A stretch of 64,000 bases of DNA from Balamuthia mandrillaris. Lineage: Eukaryota; Discosea; Longamoebia; Balamuthiidae. Under the pieces are notes generated by a model. It was not told the DNA's origin. It worked only from the letters and a program-made list of their open reading frames with translations, and made no database searches. Shown here piece by piece: positions 11,698 through 24,555 of this stretch (within the stretch, counting starts at the first letter, position 1; each line of letters begins with the position of its first letter). The DNA is taken from positions 122,413 through 186,412 of the forward strand of contig JAVKOQ010000090.1 of assembly GCA_031835245.1 (NCBI GenBank), given 5' to 3'. Position numbers and translations under genes: made by a program.

Positions 11698-12487
11698 GAA
11701 GGAACCTTCAGGTTTACAGTTAGCAGGCAACATGTGTTCCAAAAATGTGGCGTGCTGCTCTGCCTCTCGTTCCTCCTTAGCAAGGATGGCTTTTTGCTTC
11801 TTCAAGAGTTGGTTCATGGCGTGGGTTTGCAGTATCCGTTGTTGCAGTTCCTCCAGCTCTGCATCGAGTTGTTGTTCCGTTAGTGTTGGTTGTGGCCCCT
11901 CCAACACTGCCATTGCCTCTTCAGGCTTTTTGTTTGTTGTCACCCAAACAAAAACATCAGAAAGAGGAAAGATTAAAGAGAGCGAAAAAAAACAGAAGGA
12001 GATCACCAATGGCGCGCCCTGGTGTTGCAGTTGTTGGGTTTGTTGTTGTTGCTGTGGCGGTACCACAAAGATGTTACGCAGCACGTATAACTCCCACCGA
12101 TCAAAGTTCTTGTCACAAGACTGTGTGAAAATGGGCAATACTTTTTCAAAGGCCTTTTTTGATGAAGGAAGAGATGAGAACGTTTCAATCGTAAAGCCCG
12201 AAGCCGATGCTAACCTGAGAAATTGTCAATTCATGGGAGGGTCCCAACACGCTAAGCAACCCTCTCTCCAGCGCATCGAGCACATCGCCAGTGTACGTGT
12301 TGACCGCGTTCAGAATATCATCCACCACTTCCAACGGGCTGTAGCCGAAAAACTCGATTTCGCGGGCGTAGAGCTCCCTCTGTGCGGCGGCATCGCCGAT
12401 GGTGGCCTTCTGTTTCTCCTCTCGCCGCTGCTGGCTCGCCTCAGAGATGCTCTGCCTGCGTTTGCTTTTGTTGCTGCTGCTACTCAT
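11346..12487 (-). CDS. MIS12: MIS12/Mtw1 kinetochore protein
   Basis: Four exons in transcription order, 12487-12215, 12153-12007, 11925-11706 and 11662-11346, give 318 residues. The N-terminal block AREIEFFGYSPLEVVDDI, followed by YTGDVLDALERGL, is the Mis12 signature (E-x-F/Y-F/L-G-F-x-P). The rest is predicted coiled coil (ELEELQQRILQTHAMNQLL, KKQKAILAKEEREAEQ), as in the elongated MIS12 complex, which links the centromere to NDC80. It is transcribed away from CSM1 with 454 bp between the start codons. The last intron is only 43 nt and consists largely of CT repeat. Family assignment rests on the N-terminal motif plus coiled-coil layout. Confidence 0.88.
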
Positions 12488-12805
12488 TTTTTTATCAGCC
12501 GTTTAATCACAAAAGTTCTCTTTCTTGCTCTCTTTCTTTTGTTGGGGAAATGAAGATGGGCAACAAAGAACGACTGCACACAGCGGACAACTGTCCACTG
12601 CTGGTATCGGATTTCAGGTAGACAAAAAATGCCCTTCGCAGGAGCCGAAGGCCGCTGCTTCCCGCCAAAATTTGCTTGAGGGGCTGCAAACAACTTTCCC
12701 GCCATTTTTTTTAGCAACATACGTTGTTTCCTCTGTCCACTGTTCGTTGGCGGTTGTCAGGGAAGGTGGATTAGAAGCGTAAGAAGCAGGCAGGACCTTC
12801 TTCTT

Positions 12806-12845
<40 letters not shown>

Positions 12846-12941
12846 CGGTTTGGTTCCAGCCTAGGGAGGGAGGTAACTAGCAAACACCCAGAGTTTGCTC
12901 GTGTGTATTTTGCAGCCAAAAAAAATTAAAACAAGAGAGGC
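12488..12941. promoter_or_regulatory. Shared 5' region of the divergent MIS12 and CSM1 genes
   Basis: 454 bp between two divergent start codons. It contains a (TTG)n run at about 12802-12845 and no evident exon. Both genes act at the kinetochore, so coordinate transcription from this region is plausible; no specific factor site is recognised. Confidence 0.5.
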
Positions 12942-13791
12942 ATGGCGACACGTCGAAGCAAAAGAGCAACGAAGCAGGTGGACTACAAGTCTCAGCTTTA
13001 TACCATCACCAACATCCCGGAGACAGAGGTCTCCATACTCGATGACTCCTTCAACGAAGTAAGTTTTCTTCTCCCCCACTTTTGTTCCGCTTTGAAAGCG
13101 TTCTTTCGACCAGCTATTAACCGAAGAGCAAAACAAAGGATGAAGCTGTGAAGGCAACAACGGTCGGCACTAACCAACGGAAGCGCAGAGGAAGATCCTC
13201 TGCTGACAAAGCCACAAGTGCCACTACCACCAACCCTGTTGCGCCGTCTTCTTCCCGAGGCCAGAGAGCCACCAAGAAACGCAAGACGTCCACTACCACG
13301 ACAAAGGCCAAGCCTGGAACTCACGAGGAGAGCAGCGCCTCTGAGGCTGAGTACGAGTCGGACGTTCCTGAAGAAGAGGAAGAGGCGGTCCTCGAAGAAG
13401 AGGAAGAGGAGGAGAGATTCTCTCCTATTAAACCACCAACCACGAAGAAGGCAGCCACCACAACAAGGAACACTAACAAAAAGAAGACTACCGCGCAAAA
13501 GGCACCCAGTTTGGATGCCTCTCTTGCATCGCAGCACAACAACAAGAAGATGGCTGCATCCAACAAGAACAGCAAAGGCAAGAAGCAAACAGTTTCGGAT
13601 GCTTCGTCCTCTCTGCCTAACGGCAGCAGAGACTCTGCTTCATCGTTGCTGGACACTTTGAACAGCAAAATACCGGATGACTTGTTTGCTAGCTCGGATA
13701 ATGAAGAACTAGAGGAGGAGAAAGGACAAAAGAAGAAGACGTCCAAAGCATCACCTTCTGGAGGCTCTTTGGAACAGCCTTCCAAGGTTTA

Positions 13792-13825
<34 letters not shown>

Positions 13826-14015
13826 TCGCCCCCTTGTCTCCTCTTGTCTTTTCTATTCCTTCTTTCTCTATTTGGACGACTCTTACATATCCTGTAGGAA
13901 GAATATGATAGACTGTTGCGGAGCTACCAAAAGCTCAAAGCGCTTCGAACCACGAAACAAGAGGAATTGTACAAACAGCATCAACAAAACTCCAAAAAGA
14001 GAGAAGAAGGTTTGT

Positions 14016-14047
<32 letters not shown>

Positions 14048-14321
14048 GTCTCTGTCTCTCTCGGGATCTTTCTCACAAGCATTATAAACCAGAGCTACAA
14101 AAGATAATTGAACAATTGAAGAAACAAAGAGAAAACGTAGATACCGATAAACAGAAACTTATGGACAAGGTTCAATCGTTGGAGACACAACTGACTGAAT
14201 CAAAACAAGAGCTCACGCGAGCTGTTGCATTTTACGAGTTTATGACTCAGATGCAAGTAACCCCCACAGCAGATAACGTCTTCAACTGCACTGCCAAATT
14301 CTCCCACCGAGGTAGCCTTCG

Positions 14322-14360
<39 letters not shown>

Positions 14361-14658
14361 CTCTCTCGCTTTTGTATGGCCTTATTAGTGCTCAGAGTTG
14401 CTCTCCTCATTCCTCTCCATCCCACATAAATGTCTTCTAACCATTCTTTATCTTCTTTTATATTTAGAACTGGAATGCAAGTTGACAATTGGAGAAGAGC
14501 ACGTTGAATATGAGCCCATCAAATTGAATTCCAAGGAGAACATTCCAGACTACCTCAAAACGGAGATCTATTTTGCCGCCGACGAGACGCCCATCTTTAC
14601 TGCCAAGTTACTTTCATGGATGTTCCGCAAAGACCCAACAACTGCAAACTCTTCTTAA
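12942..14658 (+). CDS. CSM1: CSM1/Pcs1, monopolin-type chromosome segregation protein
   Basis: Exons 12942-13058, 13139-13786, 13898-14009, 14093-14311 and 14468-14658 give 428 residues. It has a basic N-terminus (MATRRSKRATKQVDY), a long low-complexity Ser/Lys/Glu linker, a coiled coil (ELQKIIEQLKKQRENVD and on), and a C-terminal globular domain matching Csm1/Pcs1: VAFYEFMTQMQV, ELECKLTIGEEHVEYEPI, then PDYLKTEIYF and a final short helix. The linker-coil-globule order and DYLxxEIxF block are family hallmarks. Csm1 dimerises through the coil and clamps kinetochore or rDNA-silencing partners. Two introns carry long CT microsatellites. The assignment is by motif memory and layout; other coiled-coil kinetochore globules of the RWD class are the alternative. 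Confidence 0.8.
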
Positions 14659-14815
14659 GACCTTAACTGTTACAAGTTTATTCTTTCTTTTTAAAGTTGT
14701 TAAAACACACAAAAAGACGTTTCTTGTTAATAAACACTTATAGGATTGTCCCATATATCACATCCAAGAGGAGACTAGCCTATGCCGCGAGAGCAACGTT
14801 GCTCTCCTCAATTTT

Positions 14816-17800
14816 TCAACCCGAATCTTCAGGAGGCTGTTGTTCCATGGGCTCTTCTCTTCTCCGTTCTGCTCCTAACATCGGTTCTTCTCCGTTTTTA
14901 GTTGGTCTTCTTCCTTCTCCTTCTCCAGAAGAAGTACCTCCTTCATTGTTTTTGATTTCTTTACTCCTTCTCCATGCGAGTTTGCTGCTAGTGGTCGGTT
15001 TGGAAGAAGAGGAAGCAGAAGGAGAAGAGGTGACTATCTTTGCGTGGACTTCACTCGGTTGAGAAACCGTTCGACGAAGTTGAAGAGGACTGTTCCCAAG
15101 TTCAGGACCAACAAGGACCTGATGAAGAGCGGTGGCAGTGGCAGAAGTTGGAGCTAAACTCTTTCTTTTTGAACTATCACTCTTATCTTTTTCTCCTTTC
15201 CGTTTGGTTCGTTTCTCTTTCTTCTTGTGGTTCTTTGGAGTCGTGGCATCAGAAGGACCAACATCAAACGATATTGGCGAAGTATCTAGTTGAAGCAAAG
15301 AGGAAGTAAGGTCATGATGTCTGATGCCCGGGAAAGGAGTAGATGTTTCCTTTTCTACCCCTCCACTTCCTCCGCTGCCTTTCCTCTTTACTTTCTTCTT
15401 CTTCTTGTGCTTCTGTTCTTTGCTGGACTCACTGCCGCTGTCTGTCTGGTCCGATGCATCCGTTTCGGCTTTCTTCTTTGTTTGTTCTTTTGATTCGAAG
15501 GACGGGGTCCGTCGGGGACTCTTCATAATGGATGGAATAGGCGTCTTCTTGGTCCATGTGGCGGGTTTTGTCGCCCGAGACCATCGAGGAGATGAGTTTT
15601 TGTTCCTCTTTGTTGCGGTTGGAGGTGGCACGGGAAGCGACGGCGAAGCAGAATGAGAACTCTCATTGGAGAAGCTTTCCTCTCCCTCTTCGTCATGTAC
15701 TCCTCCAGTCAAAAACTCGTCTTCCACATCGCTGGCGGATCTTCCATCCAAGACAAGCTCTCCTCTGTTGTTCACGTAGGCAATGTCTGTGTCAGTATCG
15801 CTGTCGATCCCGCCCAGAGCTGACGTTGGCAAGCTGGCGGAGGCGTCCGTGGAGAGTGAAGAAGAAGGGTGGTGCACTATGGTATCCCCGCTGTGAACGC
15901 GGTGACGGCGAAGACTTTGATGAATGGATATGCCACGTTTTTTGTGACGACCACCAGAAGGAGAGGGCGCTGGACAGTCCGAAAGAGAGGAGGAAGTTGG
16001 TTCCTCTTCCGAAAGAGCTCGGGCCGTTCTCGTTAGGCTCGCCATGGTGCCAGTGGCTTCGGGGGTGATAATGGTAACAAATGATGATGGCGAAGAAGAA
16101 TGGAAGTTGTTTAGCTCTGGCAATGACGATGATGATTCTTCTCCTGGACTTCGTTCTCCATGACTGCCGCTGTTGTTGCCATCGGCAGCGGCCATAGCGG
16201 CTTGCACATAAGGGCTGATCATTCCTTTCTTCTTTCGCAAGGTCACTCCTTTGATCTTCGAGAGCAGATGAGGTTTGGTAGAACTTCCTCCTCCACTTCC
16301 ACTGCCAGAAGGAGTCAAAAGCGAAGGAGAAGAGCCAGCAGAGGGAGATGAGACGTTTGATGCTGATGGAGAGGTGGAGATGGAACTGGATGAAGAAGCA
16401 AAGGTCTTGTCAAAAAACAGCTGAGAACCGCCGCCCACTCCTGACAAAGAAGCAGCCAACGCAGATCCCGAAGTAGTTGAAAGAGTCTTGTTCCTCTTTT
16501 TTCTCAAGTCCTTTCCCATCCTACTGTTGCTACCGTTGTTCACGGTCCCAAGCTCCACTAGTCCCTCCATTCCAGCGCTAGTGGTGTTGGACCGCCGTTT
16601 CATTTCCTCTCCTTGGCTGATCTCTCCCTCGAAGCTCTTCATCAAGGCAGCACAGACTTCTTGCCCATGAGCCTCCGCCACCTCCGTTGGAGATCGACCC
16701 TCTCCATCCTTGCAAAGCTTTGCTCCTTTATTCCACAGGACTTTAGCACATTCCACCTGGCCGTACAGAGCGCAGTAATGAAGAGGCGTTCTGTCGTTGT
16801 CATCCTTGGCGTTGATGTCTCCTCCATTTTGGAGCAGGAGCTCCAGAGCAACAGCAGCTGACGCGCTATTTGAGCTGGTATATGAGTTGTTGGTGTTGTT
16901 ATTCTCTCCATCGACCATGTCGTTGTTGTAGGATAAGATGGTATGCAGGATGGTGCGATGCTCTTCTTCCTGGTTGGGCCAGTTGGGATCCGCTCCGGAG
17001 GCTATCAGACGCAACACTTCCACATAGTCCTTTTCTCTCGTTGCAGCCCATAAACGCTGCGGTAAGTGTTACACTGTCGTTAGAAAGAGTGGAAGATAGC
17101 GAAAGTATTAAAGAAAGAACAAAGAGAGAGAAGAAGAGATTAAAACCTGTCCAAGCTCATCTGCAGAGCCACTCGCTTTAACCATGAAAGACTTGGCCAC
17201 ATACTTGGTCTTGATCCATGCTTCCACTACTTTGTTTTCCCCATCTGGTGTTGCTCGTTTGGTTTGCCATTCCTCCGGTACTTTTGTTTCCCACAACGTC
17301 TCGTTTGCTCTCTTGTTTCCTATAAGTTTCATCACCTGCAACACAAGTAAGTTTCATATGAAAAGCCAAAAAAACTCAAGGCAAAGAGAAAAAGGATAAC
17401 CTCAATCTGTTGTCTCTCCCACTTATCCAACGCCAAAGACCGCACTTTAGAGACATGCACGCCCAAGCCCCTGTGAATGCCGGAACACCGCACGCATATT
17501 AGTATGCCCATGTTGAGGACGGCCCACTCTGGGTCTTGCTGCTGGCAATCGGCACATGCCTGGTTGCCGGCCACCTCTCTCAACATGGCAACCAAACCGG
17601 AGGCCGATGTGATGTGAGCACCTCCAATTCCTGCAACTCCTCCCCCTGTTCGTTTATGATGAGAGTTGCAAGAAGAAACAAAAACAAACACAAAACTAGA
17701 AAGAGAAACAAGCAAGACAAACCAAAATAGTCGGACTCGTCCTCTCTGCCAGAGTCAGTGAGCTGCAAGGCGATGGAATGCTGCAGCACTTTGATCCATT

Positions 17801-19427
17801 CGGCGTATTCCTCGGCATTCGTGGCCCGCAGCAGCATCCGTTCTTCAGGGGAGATGACCTCAAAGCAGAAGCTCTTCTCGGAGGGAACCTCTTTTACTGT
17901 ACAGAGAAGAAGACTGAGAGAGCCTTCTGGTTCTGGATCCTATTTTTTACAGGTTTGTTTGCAATTCGTTCAATGCTGCTTTGTCTCAAAAATGACCAAC
18001 CTTGAAGCTTCTGTAATGAACGAGAATACCTTTCTGAAGGACAAACCAGGAACACTTCCATCCCTTGGCGTTCTTCTTGAAGATATATCCCTTTTTCTCG
18101 GTGTTCGTTTTGCTGGGTTCTCCGTTGCCAATTCCTTCCACTGTGTCGTGCTGCAACTGAACCTGTTCATAGATCAACGTGTCCTCTTCTGCTCCCAATG
18201 ACTTGTTCTGTTTGTGTGACAGATATTTTGTTTTGCACACATATTAGCACAACTACCTTAAAAACAGATAGATAACGTTGCAGCTCAAAAGAGAAACGCA
18301 AGGTTAGAACCGGAGAACATACATTCTCAAATGTTTCCTTCCAGGTCTTCATCTCAGGTTCCTGTTTTAAGAGAGGAAAACCGTTTGTGTTAGACTACGT
18401 GCAAAAAGAGATTGAATGAACGCCATTACCAGGCTCCGAAAGATGGCTTCTTCCTCTTTAGCAAAGGTCAAGAAGGAGGCATAGAAATTATAGTACTGTT
18501 CCAGAACGGTGTTCATCTTTTTGCTGTCCGCCTCGATGAGCTTCAAAACGGCTGTGTTGTACGTACTTTCGTAGTGTTGTTTCGACTCCGCCACTTCAGT
18601 CTCCAACTGTTATTTACACAAACAAACAAGTTCAGCGTTTAAAGTCCCGACCTGACAATACCAAAAAGAGAGGAGAACCTTTGTGAACTTGCCAACATTG
18701 GTAGAACTGGAGATACTAGAAAACTTGCTCGACGCATTCTCGAAACGTTCTCTGGCTGCTTCCAAGTTTCTTATCATTTGCTGTATTTCTTCCATAAGAC
18801 CTCTGGGCTGCAATGAAGAAAGAAGAGGAGGAAGTGCATAGTACCATAGCCTCTGCCACGTCACCGTTTAAAAAGTTTTTAAGTGTAGTCATGACTTGGC
18901 TTCTCACATCCACCGCCTTTAGTGTTGACGGTTCGTCCAATATAAAGTCGATTGAGAGATGTAGCGGTGTAACAACAAGAGAGAAAGGGAGAGAGGAGAG
19001 AGAAAGAGAGAAACGCACATCTCGGTACCGAGCTTTCGATACTTGTTTTAGAGCATTTGTAAGAGTTGTGGTAGCATAACCAGCTGGTCGAGTGAACGAT
19101 ACAGAAAAACAGAATGAGCTCACGTTTCGATCATGCGTTCATTCTCTTTGTTTGTTTGTGTTACCTTCAATGCCATGATGCACGTTAAAGTCAACCATGT
19201 CCATGATCCACTGTTGTTCTTTCATATAGAGATCTGTTTTTGTTGTTTTAACGAGTTTTTGTTCTTGTTTTGAAGCACGCACCAAAGGAAAATGAAATTA
19301 TGAAGCGTACCCTCACGAGCCTTTGAAAGCTCTTCGCTGGACTTCACCAGCTGTCTCAAGTGTTTGTGCAATTTGACGATATTCTAAAAAGATAGCCAAT
19401 AAAGAAAGTGAGTGCCAAGATGAGTCT

Positions 19428-19469
<42 letters not shown>

Positions 19470-19746
19470 AAACATATTTAAGTTGTGCAAACTTCTCGGG
19501 TTCTCGTGGCAAAGCCCCGATCTTCAACGTGGTGACCATGGTAGGTGTCGCCCAAGTCTCCCGTCGCTCCGCGCCCACAGCCGTTATCACCGTTCCTCCG
19601 GGACTTGTTCCTCCACCTCCTGAGCCTCCTGAGGCTCCGCTCCCTAGACTCCCGTTGCCTCCTCCCCCTCCCCCACCTACAGTGTAGGGGCTACTTCCTC
19701 CACTTCCTGAGATCTCCAAGTGACCGCTTGTTTTGATGAAGCTCAT
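14816..19746 (-). CDS. ACAP/centaurin-beta-type Arf GTPase-activating protein (BAR-PH-ArfGAP-ankyrin)
   Basis: A minus-strand gene of more than ten exons. Order from the N-terminus: Gly/Ser-rich segment, BAR-type helices (LHKHLRQLVKSSEELSKARE through YNFYASFLTFAKEEEAI), PH domain (KKGYIFKKNAKGWKCSWFVL and ATNAEEYAEWIKVLQHSIA), ArfGAP with the zinc finger C-x2-C-x16-C-x2-C (CADCQQQDPEWAVLNM, ILICVRC) and arginine finger region CSGIHRGLGVH, then ankyrin repeats (DRTPLHYCALYGQVECAKVL). The last exon adds over 500 Ser/Thr/Lys-rich residues, much longer than animal ACAPs. These proteins stimulate GTP hydrolysis on Arf6-type GTPases at endosomes and plasma membrane. Start chosen at the ATG at 19746; an in-frame ATG at 19845 is possible. 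Several introns hold GA tracts, that is CT on the sense strand. Confidence 0.93.
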
Positions 19747-20890
19747 TCCTGCTTGTGCGTTGCTTGACTCTTGTTTCGTGCAAAATGCAGAAAAGTCTTT
19801 CAGTGAGCATATGCACGGTGTCCGTTTCTTTTGTGCCTTGCCCACCTATGTCCTTCGTGCTTGGTTGTCAGAAAGTTTTTGCCCTTCGCAAGAGGGAACC
19901 AATATCTGAGAGAGAGAGAGAGAGAGAGAAGTGACCTCTTGGGAAATAAAAGCTCACCTCTTGCCTCCCACAAAGGGGTAACCCCGCCCCTTTTCCTTGT
20001 CCTTCGAAAAGAAAAAGCCAAAAGAGAAAAAACGCAAAGGAGCATAGCTGCACGAAAAGACGCTGTGCTCCGTTTTACTGTCGACGCTTGTCGTCATTTA
20101 CAGCAATAAACCTGTAGCTTTTGACCTGTGCTTGGGCGCCATGCCTGTCACCACCCATGCGAGAGAGGAGAACCATACAGAGGCTCTGAGCGAGAGCTCA
20201 AGGTTCAAAACGCTCCATCGGTATTGTATTGTGGCAGCTGAAGAAGAAGAAGAAAAAAGACGATCACAACAACCACAAACAATTTTTTTAAAAAAAAATC
20301 ACACACAAAAATAGTCCTTGATGTATCCCCTAGCTTGAAGATTAATATTCTGTTTTTTTTGTCGTACACAAACGGTTGGGTTCGGTCTCTCCTCCTCCAG
20401 GCAATAGGTCGTCGTCCTTGCACCCGATGAGATGGTGCGCAACACACGACTCTCTTGCTCCTGCGAGAGAGAGGCGGGTAGTCGAGGGTCACTCGCTAAC
20501 TCGCGAAACTAAAGCCACCCCTCTCCCGCAAAACCGTGTCCAACAAACTCAGCAAAGCAACCTCAACCCGTGACCCTGACCTTTTCCGCTCGCCCCTCAT
20601 TTCCTTCGATCAATTTATTTATGTATTTTGTTTACCAGAGGACAAACAAAATAAAATAGAAAAAGAAGAGTTCCTCAGAGGAGACAAAGAAACTGTTTCG
20701 AAAAGATCGTAACGAGAGAAAACCCCCTCAAAAAAAAAAATCCGAGTAGCAAGCTGCACGAGATTAGGACCTCTGTTGCTTTTTTTTAAAAAAAAACTAA
20801 AGGGAGATCTGTTTTAAATACTCTCGATTGAACGAGGAGGAGGAGGAGAAAAAAAAATCCCCTTCTCTCTCTCTTCGGTTATTTAAAAAG
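19747..20890. other. Intergenic region between divergent ACAP and Rho exchange factor genes
   Basis: About 1.1 kb without a convincing exon. It contains a GA microsatellite at 19909-19929 and two T-tract/A-tract junctions (around 20283-20298 and 20780-20797) that lie upstream of the two start codons. Confidence 0.55.
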
Positions 20891-21247
20891 ATGGCGGAGC
20901 CGAAAGAACAAGTGGTTGTGTCAAGCGAGGGAGGAGATGGTGGTGTTGCCACAAAGGTTGAGGTGAGCGCCAACCCGCCCTTACAAACGCAAGAGCAAGC
21001 GCCAAGTAATATTCACGCCTCCCTTCTACTGCTTTTTGATTTGTTTTATTTCTTGATTAGCGATCGCCAACCACAAAACTTTGCTTTTCTCTCTCTCCTT
21101 TTTTTTAAAAAACGATGTTATGAGTAGTGACGGCAGAACAAAAACGAAACTTGGCGGTGCAAGAGATACTGACCACAGAACGAACCTACGTACAAAGCCT
21201 TCAAATCATTGTCAACGTAAGAAACCGTTCCTTCTCTTTCTTGCTCG

Positions 21248-21281
<34 letters not shown>

Positions 21282-21605
21282 TTAATGTTCACTAAGCCTT
21301 CTCTCTCTCTCTCATGTTGACGGTGGTTCAAAACAGTCATACTTGAAACCGTTGCAATTGAAGAACTTGCTCCCAAAGAAGCAAATAGAGTTCATTTTCT
21401 CCAACCTAGAACACATACTCATTATCAACGCAGAGTTGTTGGGTTCGTTGGAAGAAAGAATGATACCAACGGAATGGGCAGCCAAGCAACAAACTGTTGG
21501 AGATGTGATGAACAAACTGGTCAGTTCTCTCTCCCATCTCTTCTCTGTTTCTTCTTTCATCTCTCGCTTCTGAAACTGTTTTCCGCTTCTCTTTTCTTCT
21601 GTTAG

Positions 21606-21636
<31 letters not shown>

Positions 21637-23738
21637 TCTCTCTCTGGTCTGACTCTCATCCTTTTGACGATAATAGATCCCTTGGTTGAAACTATATCGC
21701 CTTTACTGCGAGAACTATCACAACGCAAGCCAACGGCTCGTCGAATTGATGGAAAAGAACGCAACGTTGAGCGAATTTCTAACAGTACTTATTCACTCAT
21801 TTGTTTCAATATCTCCTTCCGTTTTTTCTCCAGGCTTATTTCCTTTTCTCTCTCTCTCTCTCTCTCTCTCCTACTTTCACCATCATAATAGAAAACAGTA
21901 GAGACGGAAAGAGTATTGGATTTGCCTTCATTGTTGATTATGCCTATCCAACGAATCCCGAGATATAAGATGTTGCTCGAGGTACGTTATGTCCTTTGCT
22001 TTATATGCTCTTCTCTCAAGTTCGTTTTGGTATCTCAACTCACTATAAAATCTATCTACAGCAAACAATTAAATATACTTCTGAAACACATCCTGACTAC
22101 GAACCTTTGAACCACGCTTTGAGCAAAGTGAACGAGGTCGCAGATGTCATCAACGACAGCGTTCGGACGCGTCAAAACTTCGAACAACTCCAAGAGCTGG
22201 AGAAGCGTCTCACAGGAAAACTTCCGGTTTGTTTCTTGTTCGGCCTTCTTTTATTCTACAATTAACAACCCTCCTTCCATTAGAAAAACTTTGCAAGGCC
22301 ATACCGGGCACTTATCCACCAAGGCGTACTCACAAAGCTTTGCCGGAAGATCCCAAAGCCTCGTTACTTCTTCCTCTTCAACGACCTACTAATGTACGGA
22401 GAGGAGAGCAAGGCCAAAGTCTACTCTGACTTTAATATCCACCGCTTCATAAGCCTTCGCTCCGGCCGCATTTCTGATGTTGAGGACTCCTCTAAGGCCA
22501 AGAACGCTTTCAAAGTGGTCAGCAAGGAAAAGTCCTTTTTGGTTTGGGCTAGTTCTCCTGAAGAGAAGCAACTTTGGGCACAGAAGATTGAGGAAGCGGC
22601 TGTGAGCAGAGAGAAATGGAAGATCATAAAGTCGGAGGATGGAGATGAGGAAGAGGAGGAGTATGATGCACCAATTTGGGTGAATGACCAGGAATTCAAA
22701 GAGTGCATGCTTTGCACCATCAAGTTTACTGCCATTCGTCGCAAAGTACGTGTCTTCTTGTTCTTTGTTATGTTTGTTTTTATTTGTTGTTTTATGTTTT
22801 TATGTTTTTAATTTTTTTTTGTATAACTTATCTTTCTTGAATTTATTTATGCAGCACCATTGCCGTAAATGCGGAAAGTTGGTTTGTAACAAATGTTCAG
22901 AGAAGCGATGGGAACTGCCGAACATAGGTAAGGAGCGCGTCTGCGATGTTTGCTTTGAAGAGTTGAGCAGCGAGGGCGCACGACGAAAGTCCATCCGCAT
23001 GCCCAGCCCCTCCAACGCAGGCAACGGGGAGGGAGGCTCTTCCTCCTTAAGCTCTAAGATCGACGCCATGTACAACAAAGACCCCAGCGGTAGAGGCCAA
23101 AGCTTCCGGCTGTACGTCTTTCTCTGCACCGCTTTTCTGCTCCACTTGCTCTTCTCTAACTTTATCAACTGTTGCTTAATCACAATAGACCACCACCAAA
23201 GCCATTGTCACTGGCTTCACTGAAAGCTGAACCCCGCGAGCTGTCTCGCGGACACAGTGCTACCCAATCCGCTCCAAACCTCCCAACTCCCTCCGCCGGC
23301 ACCTCCTCACCCCTCAACCCACGACACATCCCCAACAAAGCATTACCGGTGGTCCCCTCTCCTACCTCCCCTAAATCAACCACAAATGGCCATTCCTCTT
23401 CTTCTTCAAGCAGACCAGGACTCAATAAGTCGGGGACAGGGATGCGCGGCCCTCACTCTAAAAGCCCTCCTAAGACGCTCCGCAAACTCCCCTCTAAGCC
23501 TCTGCCCCCTCCGCCAACATCCACCCTCAGCGCTGCCGTTGATGCTCTCGCCCTTGAAGGCAACAACAATAATAACAAAGGACTATCTACAGGGTTGAGC
23601 GCAAGCATGAGAGCACCACCGCCGCGTCCGGCTCGCGCACCACGGGGCAGCAACACCAACTCACCTCCAGTTACCACCGGTTCTGCTCATCCCTTTGATC
23701 AGCCACCAAGCAGAGCGCCTCCAAGGCCTCCTGGTTGA
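20891..23738 (+). CDS. FGD-like Rho guanine-nucleotide exchange factor (DH-PH-FYVE)
   Basis: Nine exons, 20891-21005, 21128-21216, 21337-21519, 21677-21784, 21892-21981, 22062-22226, 22284-22745, 22855-23111 and 23189-23738, keep phase and give 672 residues. The DH domain runs from AVQEILTTERTYVQSLQII through LPSLLIMPIQRIPRYKMLLE. The PH domain includes LTKLCRKIPKPRYFFLFND and SSPEEKQLWAQKIEEA. The FYVE finger has WVND, RRKHHCRKCGK and RVCDVC, all three PI3P-binding motifs intact, with an intron cutting the RRK/HHCR motif. The C-terminal ~200 residues are Pro/Ser-rich with several PPxPP stretches that could bind SH3 domains. By family it activates Cdc42/Rac on PI3P-rich membranes. Five introns show sense-strand CT tracts. 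Confidence 0.95.
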
Positions 23739-23975
23739 ACTTTTCTGCAACTGTTTTGGTGATCCCCACTGTTTTTCCCTTTTTTTTTTTATTTTGTACT
23801 TAGCTACAGGTGTGTTGTTGAGGAGAGACCCTTTATTTTTTTTGTTCCCTATTTATTGTTCTCTTTATGTTTCCATTTCGTTTTGAACTGCTTTGATGTG
23901 CGCAAGAAGAAGATTCATAAACAAAAAAAAAAGATCAAATTATGTTTGTTCTTGCATATTATTATTGTTTTTTGT

Positions 23976-24368
23976 TTAGAAGTAAGCCAAGGAATCCGTG
24001 GCAGACAGGGAAGTCTTGATGGAGTGGAGGCTGACGTTCTGGGACAAGTCCTTGTAAACTCTGGCGTGAACGAACTCTCCGTTTCCAACGTCAATCTTGA
24101 AAAAGTAGTTGATGCCTGCTACCACCTTTTTTTAAGAGTAATCAAAGTGTGAGTTAGAAAGATTTACAAAGACAAAGACAAGTTTGAGTGTGATTGGCCA
24201 AGAAAGAAAAAAAAAACAACAACAAACCTGGGTGGAGTATTCCTTGGGCTCAAAGGTAGAGAAAGTCTTTCCTGCCTTGCTCTCAATCTCGCTCTTGACG
24301 CTCAGGGCAACCTGCTTGGCAGCGTCATCGATGGGCTTTGGGGCGGTGGTTCCTCCAGGTCTGGACAT
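23976..24368 (-). CDS. Stefin (type 1 cystatin), cysteine protease inhibitor
   Basis: Two exons in transcription order, 24368-24228 and 24125-23976, give 96 residues, matching the ~98 of animal stefins. Visible features are an N-terminal Gly (RPGGTTAPKPI), the helix VALSVKSEIESKAGKTFSTF, the papain-binding loop QVVAG, and EFVHARVYKDLSQNVSL. No signal peptide is seen, so it should be cytosolic, as stefins are. The intron falls exactly between Gln and Val-Val of the QVVAG loop. Function as an inhibitor of papain-like (cathepsin) proteases follows from the family. It is convergent with the Rho exchange factor gene, 237 bp apart. Confidence 0.95.
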
Positions 24369-24555
24369 TGTTTATTGTGTGCGTGAAAGAGAGAGAGGTT
24401 TTTGTAGGTGTGCTATCTGCTGCGTTGCTAGCTTGTTCTCAAAAAATAAAACTTTGTGATTAAAAAAAAGAAATAAATAATATTTATTCAAGTTTTTATT
24501 TTTTTGCTTGTGGAACTCAAAGAAAGGAAATGTGAAAACTACTGTTTTTTTAACA

